From Notamacropus eugenii (lineage: Eukaryota > Chordata > Mammalia > Diprotodontia > Macropodidae), in assembly GCF_028372415.1 (NCBI RefSeq), contig NC_092875.1:48031271-48095270 (forward strand): 64,000 nt of DNA. Reading direction: 5' to 3'. Both the position numbers and the translations under genes were made by a program. The first letter of the stretch is position 1. Each line of letters begins with the position of its first letter. The notes beneath the pieces were generated by a model, which was given only the letters and a program-made list of their open reading frames with translations, searched no databases and was not told where the DNA came from. This document shows, in pieces, positions 40,101-52,100 of this stretch.

Positions 40101-43100
40101 TGGTTAAATGACTATATCCAAAGATAAAACATAGAATCTCGGGGCTGAAGAAGACCTGTGAGGTCACCTGGTTCAAACCATACCTAAACAACAATCCCCT
40201 CTAAAACACAACTGACAAGTGATCATCTAGGACAGATGATCAAACTTTGGATCAAGGTCAGATCAGCCTACATACAGCCTGTTTTTGTCCAGAGCTAAGA
40301 AGGGTTTTTTATGTTTTTAAATATAAAACTTTATTTTAAAATGTAAAAGGATGGAGTTCTGGGGTGGGAGGAGATGAGGATTAAGTCCTTGGAAAAGAGA
40401 TCAGGCTTGTTACGCTCAGTCCCAGAGAGCAGAAGTTGCAGGGACCAGTTTGTTTGGCATAAGCAAAACTTCCTAACAATTAGGCTTTCCTAGGCTGAAT
40501 GGGCTACCTCAAAGGTAATGTGTCTCTTCCCCACCCAGAAATCGTGGAGCAAAGACTTCATGACCACTTTTCAGTTGTACTATAGAGGATATTCCTTTTA
40601 AGTATAAGTTGACCTAAATGGCCTCTGAAATCACTTCTGATTCTAAAATTTTGTGATTTTCTTCCGGTGAAGGCATGAGGAATTAGGATCACCCCTTCTG
40701 TGGCAGTGCTGATAGGAATTAAGAAATGGAGTTAGGGTACTAGGGAAGTTCACATTGGAAGGCTTCAATCTTCTCGATGTAGTAATAAGCTAGGCTCAGT
40801 TTAAAATATTTGGTATTTCTGTGCCACTTTTGTCATTTTCATAATACCTGTTAGAAGTGAAGAAATTATAGTACTGGGACAGCCAGTCCTCCTTAATTTG
40901 ACATAAAGTCACTTTAAATATATATTTTATTGACTCAGATCATTGGAAAAATAATTCTTCAGTGTCAATTCAATTCCCTTGCATATAGAAAGATATTCTG
41001 TGTTCTTTGCAACTATTCTTGGAATATACTTTAAGTTTGCTTTAATGTTTGTCTCATTTCCCTGAAAACTTAACTTTCCTTCAAGTTTTAATTTTATTTT
41101 GTTAAGCTTGACTAAGTTGCCTGGTTGGATCAAATATGTACTAGTTATGGATTCTGCCAGAAATCGAAGTGTTTATTCAAAATTTCTCTTTTCTCCCCCA
41201 TCCCCCAATCATAAATAAGTAGTAAGATAAAACCATTCCTGAGATTAGACTCAGGAAAAAGTACTAGGTTTTTCATCTTTCACCTTTACAACACCCAATT
41301 ACTAATGTCTGAGGTTGGAGCAGTTTTTTTTAAAAGCTAAAATAGGGTGAGATTATTACTGACTGTTTTGTATAAGCCACTGCAAATTGGCAGTGAGCTA
41401 GTTTAGAAATTTAAAAGAAGAACAAATTAGATGACATTTTGAAGACTTCATCTTGCTTTCAGTGGTCCTCAACTGCCCCAGCATCAAAGCTGTAGTAATC
41501 CCCTGGTGATGTTACATGACTGAGAATCATGAAACATCACTATCCCAGAGGAAACAAAGTTGCAAATGATCCAGAAGGCTGTAGAAATATAGTGGAGTGT
41601 AGTTAGATGCCACATATTACCAACAAAGACTTAGGCAGAAGATGTGACATAACAAACATCCTAAAGGATATGCCCGAATATAAATAAAATAAAATAAGAC
41701 GGTACAGATATGTAGTGAGGGTGAAGGATGAACAGCCTGAATTTCCCAGGATAAGAGGTTTTGGATGGGTTGCTTTCTATACAGGTGGAGGAGCTACCCA
41801 TGTGAGGAGCTCACAAATCCTATGCACTGTGGAAATAATGATATTTGGACTGGTAGAAATAAATCCAAAATCAAATTATCTTAAAATTATGTCTTCATAA
41901 GGAGATAATGCATAGATAGTCTTTTTTTCTCCACTCTAATCATCTCACTTATATTGTTGAATTGGTAAAGGAAAGAATTGATCCATTGATCAACAGGAAA
42001 AGTTGCTTATGAATGTATGATGTATGAGATTGTAAATTAGTTTCAATCATTTTTTCAAAGAATTCTGGAGATATTTTCATATTTTGAGCTTACCTAAAGG
42101 CATTCCTATAGGAAATGTGTACCCTTAAGTGTATTCTAGTGCTTTTTATTCACAAGAGATCTCATTACAAACTAGATAAATTCTTCAGGATCTCTGATTT
42201 ACCTTTCTATACTTAAATAAACAATAATAACATGGTTTTCATAATGAAAATAGATGTAATATATTGCCATTTTTAATGTTGTTTTCAGCCGCCACAAAGC
42301 CCTACTCTGATATGTCCACTATGGTGTGAAAGTGACTCTGGGTACTTCAAGTGTTGCCAGTGAGGTACATGCTGTAGTAGGTTCTACTAAGATAGAAAGA
42401 CTTCAAGTACAGGCTTGGAGAAGGCTATCTTTCTTCCAAAGCCTCATCAGCAGGGGGCTGACTATCAGGTGATGAAATTTTATTCATTGAACTATCAAGG
42501 TAGGAGTGGTTATTCTGGGGTCCATGAAATTGAATGGGAAGGATAAAATATGACATTTTTATTTATACTAGCCTTTAACTGAAATATGGGATTTGTGTGT
42601 TTTTTTTTAATTATTCTGAGAGGAAGACCATAGACTTTAGTGGCTGCCAAATGGATCCATAGCACAAAAAAGGTTAAGAACCCCTGGCATAAGGCAGAGT
42701 GAACTGTTTCAGAGGAAGGAGTACTTAAGCTAATAAAGTTATAGATTTCTGACTGACTTGAACATATTTTCTCTAGATCATACATGACTGATTTTTCCAC
42801 TTTGCTGTTACTGCATCTATTTCCTTATCATAGTCATAGTCTTTTTAAAAAATGTGTAGCTTAGCATTCTCATAACATTTCTGTAATTGTTTCAGAATAA
42901 GGCAATTCAGGCTTCACTCTTATCATTTAAGAAATGATTCTAATACCTATAAAACCTTCCTTCTAGGGCTGTTGTAAAACTTCGATGAGAAAATATATGT
43001 AAAGCAGCATGCAAACTTGAAAGTATTGTATAAATGTTCATTGTTTCTACTGCAAGTGTTATGACTACTGTTCATTTGCTTCCGTACCCAGCCACCTCAG

Positions 43101-46100
43101 CTGTTCTGCTAGTATCATTGTCACCCTGTTTCTTAAGTGATCTAGCAGAGAAACTGTACAGTGATCAAAGTAAAACAAATGGTGTATAAAAGTGCAATTC
43201 TTTAAAAAAAAGTCATCTGCCTAGTTATTAAATGATATACTTTGTGAATGCCTGGCAATGAATGCCTAGCAGCAGAATTATAAGTATGAGCAACTAGATG
43301 AGGGAAGTGAATAAACAGCCAGTTAAGTTGGTGTCCTGAGAATTGGATTTATATTTCTGGACCAAGGTTTATATTGGATGGACTCTGGATTGATGAACTC
43401 TGAAGCAGGGATAGAAACTACTAACAGGAGCTGGTAAAAATGCATTTGCCTGGAGCATTTAAAATCCAGTCAGAAGGACTTTAAGTAAAAAAGAATAGGA
43501 AAGGAAAATACTATCTACAGATTCCATCAAACTAGATACTATTGAGAGATTATCCACAGTGTGGGGGGCAAAGATAAGCAGCAAAGAGACCTAGAAAGTC
43601 ACGGGAGAAGAAATATAATAAAGAAGCCATTCTCCTCACTTTGCCCCCACTCCCACTCCCCCCCCCCCAAAAAAAATAAATAATTTGACCTCAGAAATCT
43701 AGAGGCAAATGGATCTATTCGAACAGTAAAGAAGGTGAACTAGAGATCCTAATACAAGGAGGTAAGTTTGACATCATATCCTTGAGACCTGGTACAAAGG
43801 GAGCCATGTCTGGAATACGACTCTGGAAGGGCAGACCTCATTCATAAGAAACCAAAGAGAATTTAAACTCTGCCGTTGTAGGGTATCCATTCTTCCGTAG
43901 CCTCTGCCCTCTTTATTGCCATGAAACTTTCAAGATTGTAGCATTTTCTTGCCAAGAAATAAAATAAAAATGAGAGAATCACTATTCAGTGGAGTATAAT
44001 GAAAACTAGCAAGGGACAGGTCAGGGACAGCTGAGATGACCCTGGAGAAGGACTAGTGTGGTGACATACATAGTCATCCTGTGCTGATTCCAAACTCCTT
44101 ACTATACTAGTACTGATAAAAAGCAAATACCACTGAGCTACCATTTTGGAAGCCGACTGTTAAGATTTAGACAGAAAAAGTCATTGAAGAGATTGAACCT
44201 TCCATTTTTTTAAACTGCATTGAGTTAATAGGTTTAGTATAAAAAAAAATGTACTTGATATTAAAAATCAACAGCTGGAAATTGATGTGATATGCTCATC
44301 CAAGTATACTATAGACTCCCTGTATAGAAAGAAGAAATAGTTAAGAAGTTTAGGAAACATTACAGGGCTGGCATGGAAGCATGATATAGGAGTAATATGG
44401 TATTTAAAATCCTTGCATCTGTTGAAACCCCTCTGCCAAAAACAAAGTACATAATATGTCCTTGATTCCATGATAAGTTTATCCTTCAGAAAGTAGAACT
44501 AACAATGGGAAGAAATTCTATTCTGAATCAAATTTTTAACAGTAAGAAAGTTCTTATTCCTTGCAGAAGTGACTATAAAGAAAATGCTGAAGGAAAGCAA
44601 CCGCTTCACAGTTTGTGATAGAAAAGAAGTGGGAAACTTTATCAGTCTGGCATGCTCCCTACATCTGGGGAAAGCTGGTTTTAAAGGACCAAGAAGGAAA
44701 ATTAAGATTCTACAGGGGGACCCATATGTACAAATGTTTTTATAGCAGCTCTTTTTGTGATGGAAGAGAGTTGGAAACTGAGGAGTTTCCCATCCATTAG
44801 GCAACGGATAAACAAGTTATTTTGTATGAACGTGATGAAGTATTATTCTGCTTTAAGAAACGATGGGAGGGACAGCTTCAGAGAAGCCTGGGATAATTTA
44901 TATGAACTGATGCAAAGTGAAGTGAGGAGAGCCAAGAGAATACAATTACAACATTGTAAAAACAATCAACTTTGAAAGGTTTAACACAGTGACCAGCCAA
45001 AGTTCCAAAGAACTAGTGATGAAACACTTTCAGATAGAGAAGCGATGCAATCACAGTGCAGATCAAAGCATATTTTGTTTTCTTTCTTTCCTTTCTTCCT
45101 TCCCTCCTTTCTTTTGGAACACAGCTAATATGGTTATTTGTTTTCATGACAGCATATTTATAATTAACTTAATTTTTCTTGCCTTCTCAATGGAGGAGAA
45201 TATTTTGGAACTACAAATAAAATTGGTTTTTAAACACTATAGGGAAAGTCATCCCAGAAAGGATAGTAAGCTTTCAAAAATGAAATTCTAAAAAAACCAA
45301 GATAATCACTTCCATTGAGAAAGAAATGATGTTTTGATAGATCGATCTGGATGCGCAAGAACAACCAATTTAGATTTTTTTTAAGATATTTAAAAAATTA
45401 GAGGTAACAACAATTAACACAATTAATATAAAAGTATGACAGTGATTTAGCAAAAATGCTCTCAGAAGTTTAAAAACAGATTAGGTGTGCTTCACTTTTT
45501 TGGCAGCCTGGTTAAGCTTAGAAACCACTTCTCAAGATGATTTTAAATGCATAAAACAATGCATAGTGTTACAAAAGGAAACTGGTTATATTGAAGTAGT
45601 TATCAAAATATTTCTTCTTTTAAAAAGTTTACAGACACCAGGTTAAGAACACCTGGCTTAGAACGAATTGAAGCTGGCAAGAAAAGCTAAGGATAATGAA
45701 AGGATAGAACCCTGACCAGAATGAATAGTAACTGACGGGAGAAGAAGCTACTAAATCTTTCATTTGCTGGTTTTCTCTTTCAAGGAGAATGATCTTTGGA
45801 TTAGAATAAAAAATGGCAGATGGCTTGTTGAAATTCAAATGTGACTAAGGAGGGAGCACTTAAATACTTATTAAGTGCCTACATGTGCCAGTCACTGTGC
45901 TAAGTGCTGAGGTTACAGAGAGAGGCTCTCAAGGAACTCATGGTTTAATGGGTGAGACAGCATGCAAATAACTGCATACAAAAGATACATAACAGGCTAA
46001 ACAGGAGATTATCTGAGAGGAAAGGCACTCAGATTAAGGAAGACTGGAAAAGGCTTCTGAAAGTAGGTGGAACTTTAGCCAAGATTTGAAGGAAATGTCA

Positions 46101-49100
46101 TGTACAGGAAACAGCAGAAAGGCCCTTGTCACTGGATAGAAGAATACATAGAGGGATATAAGATGTAAGAGACCTGGAGAGGTATGAAGAGCTTTAAAAA
46201 CCCAAGAAGATTTTGTTTCATCTTGGAGGAAATAATTGAGCCATTGGAGTTTATCGGAGTGGTAAGTGACGTAAAGACCAAGGAAGGGAGACCTACCAAC
46301 AGGCTATTGCAATAGTCCAGGAATAAGATGATGAAGGCCTGCCTCAGGAAAGCCAGCGTCAGGGGAGAGAAAGGGGTGTGTAGGAGAAACACTCAGTGGG
46401 TGAACAGATAGGACTGGACAGCTAATTGACTATGTCCTTGCTAAGTTTAAATCATCTGACCTGGATGAACTACATCATATGGTACTGAAAGAACTGGGAG
46501 AGGTCATTTCTGAACTTCTCACAGTGTTTTTTAGACAACTGTAGGATGTGCTACCACAGAACTGAAGATGAGCAAATATTTTGCTTTTCAAGAGAAAAGC
46601 AAAATAGGAGTCTGCATGCTATAACTGTAACAAGCTTGGTATCAATTCTTGGTAAGATTCTAAGTTATATTAAAGAGATGATGAGTAGTTATCTAGAAGT
46701 GGAAGCAGTGATTACACAGCATCAGCGTCACTTCATCTAGAACAGGTCTTGCCAGCCTAACTTTACTTCCTTTTTTGACACTAAATGAAGTGCTAGATCA
46801 GAAGAATGCCATGATGCGATTGGCAACGCATTTATAAAATCTCGTGTTAGTTGTACGAAAGATGGAGTAGGGTAGATGATAGTTTGTTGTGTTGATTTTG
46901 AACTAATTAAAATGGCTGGACATACCATGAAGTCGTTAATGGTTCCATGTCAACTGCATAAAAGGTCTATAGTATAGAACCTCAGGGAGTCATGCTTGGC
47001 CTGGTGCTAGTTAGCATTTTCTTCAGTTACTTGGATAAAGGCATGTTTATCAAATTTGCAAGCGATTTAAAGTTGAGAAAAGGGAATACTAAAACACTAA
47101 ATGACAGAATCAGGGTACAGAATCTTGACAGATAAGAACATTGGGCCACATTTAATAAAAAGAAATTTAATAGGGATAAATGGACATCCTTATTCTTGGA
47201 CTCAAAAAATCAATTTCCTAAGTACATACTGGGCATGGCATCTGAAAAGGGTCCATGACCCCATTCCCACTAAGGAAGGAGATTGAAGAACTAAAAGCTC
47301 AGTATGCGTGAACATTGTAATATAAGAGCCCAGAAATTTATGTGCCTCATTAAGATAAGCACAGCTTCCAGTATTGCTGTTCTTATTACTGTTGGAGCAC
47401 CATGCCTGGAGTCAGAAGGGCCTAAGTTCAAATCCAGCCTCAGACTCACAAGCTATGTGAAACCTGAGAGCTTGGAAGAAAATATCACGTGATAAAACTA
47501 GAATATCTTAAGGGCTATATTCTCTAATAGAAGTTTCATTGTTTAATTTTCATATGCCAATAATTAGTGCTTTTGAAAGGAAAATAATTTTCTATCAATT
47601 CTAATTCATTGATTCTAGTAAATATCACTTCTTGTAGTTCTCTGGGTTATCAGTGGTATGACCACCAGACTAGCAAAGATGGGGTTTTAACCCCCTTTAT
47701 TCTGTTTCAATGGCTGCTGCTATCGCAGTGGCCTGATTGCATTTTTTTAACTCAAGGCCCTCAGCTTTCCACCCTGGTGATATCATACTTGGTGTTTCAT
47801 TTCATCGTGCTGTCATTTCTTACTTCTAAACTGTGATTGGCTTGAGGAAATACGTATCCATTCAACAGGAACATTATTGTATCCCCCAAAAAACAAAATA
47901 AAAATATGTAATACTGAATCAGTTCTCTCACAAGTTGTATTTTTAGCCTGATAATGAACTGTTTTTCCTATTGCTTGTACTGAAATTACTCTGTTTTTCT
48001 TCTGCTTTATTGCTATAAACCTTCATAGTAAAGGTTAGAATAAAGGAAGTGAATTATGCAGGAAGAAATAATAGGTTATCAGGGCTCAACATACCACATG
48101 CTCTTACGGCATGCAATTTAAAGGGGGAAATGCCAGTCTGCATTTGCTTAGTGACAAAGTATAAAGGAGAGAGCTTAAGTAAAATGAAATCATTGCATTT
48201 TATTAAACAGTCTTTTTAATTTGTCTTGCCATGCACTGTTTGTGGAATAGGCCTAGCTTCAATGTGTCTGCAGTTTTAGGCATAACATTTTAGGAAGAGA
48301 GTGATTAAGTTGAAGAACATCCAAACAGACAGGCTGTCAGAGAGCTTCAGGGTGTGACCTGTGTGGTCACTTGGAGGGTAGGGATGTGTGTGCCAGAGGG
48401 AGAAGGCTCTGGTCAGCTCAACTAGAAGCCTGTATAGAAACTGCAAAGAAGGAAATGTAGGTTTGGCATTATCCTCAAAATAAAAAATATCGAAGAACGG
48501 AATATGAAAATGACAAGGGACCGCCAAGGCCATCACTTCCGACCTGTAGTCTTTTCAACAGTATACCAAGTTATTTAAGCAAATGCTGAATAACTTCTAT
48601 CTTACTCATGTGTATGTTGAACTCAGTAGACTCAGTAAAATACTCTTTCCTTTCCAGAACCAGGAGTCTAAAGGACTGTGGGGCTTTGCTTACCTGGAAT
48701 TTGACAAAATATTATTTTACGATTAGGGGGCCAGAGTGTCCTAGTCTGTAGAGTTGAACTTCTAGCCAGGAGGGCCTTAGTTCAAGCCCTACCTCTGGCA
48801 TATGCTACATTGTGACTCTGGGCAAATCACTTCATTCCTGAGTTCTCCAGGCAACTCTCTTAAAAATGGAAGGTGCCAACCTATAGAGAAAGTTGAGTTT
48901 CTTAGACCAGTTAAATTAGATAGCCAGCCCCTTTCTCTACCCTTATTTTATACTGAGTGTAGACTGTTAGTTGATTCAAAACAGAAAATTTCCCAAAGAG
49001 AAAAATGCTGTCATTTATTGAGATTTCATATGAAGGGCCTTTGATATTATAATCTAAGCTAAAATTCCAAAATGCTATATAGTTCAGAGATACAAACTTA

Positions 49101-52100
49101 ATTTTTAAAAATTTTTTGCTAACCTAGGTATAAGAATGTTTTTCTTAAACTCTGAATAATCTAAGCAAATGCGTTTAAGTCATCTGGCCTAGATGAAGTA
49201 CATTGTAAGGTACTGGAAGAACTGGGATTCCCTGAAAACAGCAGAGAATGTTTTGTGATAAATGCAGGATATTTTTTTTTTTTTTAGCACATAACATTCT
49301 CTTCTGTTTTCAGTGAATCCTGTACCACTTTTGGATTTTTTTTTAATTTTCTTTTTAAATACTGATCTATTACATAATCGCAGTGAAGTAGTATACAGTC
49401 CAAGTCCTATTAAAGTGAACTACAAGGGATTGTCAGAATTGTTGTACTTTACTGGACTTTCAATGTACCCGATATTTTCTGGGGTATGTGGATCATTGAC
49501 CAGGATTTGGAAATCATTGTTATATAAAGAATATTTTGTAATGGCGTATTTTAAACTAGGATTTCAACTATATTTGAAAACACTTAGAAATACCATATGA
49601 CCTGTGTACCGTGTCCTTTGTGCCATGAGATGTTTGGGCAGCATCTGTGTTAATTTTTTTACTTCAAGGAAACTTCGTTGGTTTTTTTAAACACCTTGCT
49701 TTGAGATCTTGTTTGTATTATGGAAATCAGAAAAGGATTCTGCCGCAGATTTACGGCGTCTGGAAGGGAGCCTCAGAGTTTTCATGGCAAAGTCAGGAGC
49801 TTGAGAGGTGAACTCAGAAGTCTTAAAAAAGTGAAGTTGTAAGATTGGTTTTGACATAACTTGTTTCTCCTCCTCAAAGGTGCCGTTTACTGAGTCAGGA
49901 TAGTAAAAAATGAAGTTCACCTCTGACAGGCCATTGCTCAGATACCAGATGTCTTACCTGATGTTGGCCTTGGGTCACCTCCTTATTACCGTGGTAGGAG
50001 GAATTGGAGGAAAGTGCTGAAGATTCTTCAGTAAAGTCACTTTGTTCTTCATTATTAATTTGGTGTTTAATGATGATTATTGATGATTATGAATAATGAG
50101 GCCATTATTCAAATGCGTATAATTTTTATCTTGGGTGAGATAAAGTTCTTTAAAAATTACAGACATCATATTAATTATCATTCATTAAATCACCTACTGT
50201 GTATCAAGCATTATAACAGATACTAGGAATTCAAAAACAATGAGCAAACAAAATAAAAGTTCATAAATCAAATGAGCAGTCATAATTTGAGAAAGGGTGT
50301 GTGTAAACCTAGTACCAGTTTCAGGGAATCGAGGTTGAACAGAATCTTTAAATAGTAATTGATTAACTTTAGTGATCCTTATTATTATCAAAAGAACTCT
50401 ACATGAAATGATTGAAATCACCACAAAAAAATGTCATTTTGTTTTGGGGGCTGAACAGCCAAAAATATGAGCAGTAATTCTTGGCAACAGATCATCCTCC
50501 TGATTAGCTTAGGAAGGGGTGGCTTCTGACATTTACTAAAGTAATCAGCAGTGCTATTTACAGTAAATTCCTATCAGGGTCTAAGTTTAAAAATTAGACA
50601 GGAAGAAACATACCTAAGGTTTAGTAGAAAAATATGAAAAGATTTTCACATTCTGTGATAAGTAATATAAAACGATAACTTTATGTGACTAGAAAATTAT
50701 CCATATTAATACTATAAAATGTTAATATGATACACTCAGCTCATAAAAAGTCTCAAATTTTGGAAAATTTTTATCCCGAATATTAAGAGATGAAATAAAT
50801 TATCTAAATACTCAGAATGTTAACTGTATAAATCCTTTTCCTATATGCAATATTCTTTCGTATTTTGATAAAATAGATCCTCATCAGAAATTTACCTTAG
50901 GTTATGGTTTTCTGGAGGAAGCATTCATGAATCTGTTGATAAATATCTGAACACTAGATCTCAAAAAACAGTTAGCCATTTATTCTTCTCTGAACTGTTG
51001 TCATAAATTCCAAATAGTAGTGGTGGCATACCTTCATCATCTGTGGAAGGATGAATTTTCTCTAGGTATTTAGTCACAATGAATTTCTTGTATTTAAGAT
51101 ACTTTGTGAATGTTTTTGTTACTTATGAGGGAACTTTTAAACTCTAATAACTGAGCAAAAAGCCTGTTAATAGGTAGTTATTTGGTAAGTGGATAAGGGA
51201 TTTAACCTCAATCATTATGCAAATGTTAAAATCTATATAGGTTGAATAGTAAATGATTTCAAACAGTGACTTGTATGCTTCTAAGCAATTGCTTTTACCT
51301 ATACAGCATCATTTACCATTTTCAAATTTGACATCTAATTCTGGTTGTAATGTCTTATTTCCAAAGTTTTTAACTTTTCTGGTTGTAAGCCCATTTAGTA
51401 CCACTCTATTATAAGAGACCATGTTTTTAAAAAATCAGAACTATTTACTAATACTTAATGATGTCAGACAATGAGGAAGTCATTGCAACTTTTCTTAGCT
51501 TCTCAATATTTTTAAGCAGCTCAGAAATTTTTCACAGCACTCATGTGGCTCTGAAATGAGTAGGGAATAGAGAACAACTTAGAATTGGGAAGACTGACCT
51601 GGGTTTAAATTCCATTTCTGACATATACTGGCTTTGTGATCCCTCTGCAAGTTGTTTAACCTCTGAGTGCTCCAGGGGACTTTCTAAGAACTCTTAAGTG
51701 GCAAAACAGTTATTGACCTTCATTGCTAGAGAGAGTTTTCTCATAGGAAGTTCTTGTACTAATGAAATCACAGATCCATTTGAAAGATAGATAGATGGAT
51801 GGGTAGAGAGAGATAGATGGATGGGTAGAGAGAGATAGATGGATGGGTAGGTAGGTAGATGGATGAATGTACTTTAGTCTTTGGTAGACTACAATAAATG
51901 TTTTGTTATTGAGTCAGAGAATTCAAGTAAATCAAAAAAATCTCTCCCCAGTTCATCTGTAAAATCAATTTTTTATCTAGAAACTGATCAAACTATCGAA
52001 TCACTCATCCCATGGAGAAACAGATTGATGAAGTGGAAAGGACACAAAGCTTAAGAAATGTGTGTTCAAATCCTGACTTCTACAATTACTAGTTGTGAGA

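Noticed and set aside
42289..42326. Exon-like stretch after TTGTTTTCAG in intron 7
   Set aside because: The frame from exon 7 stops after 13 codons and the following donor is poor; less convincing than 53592-53657.
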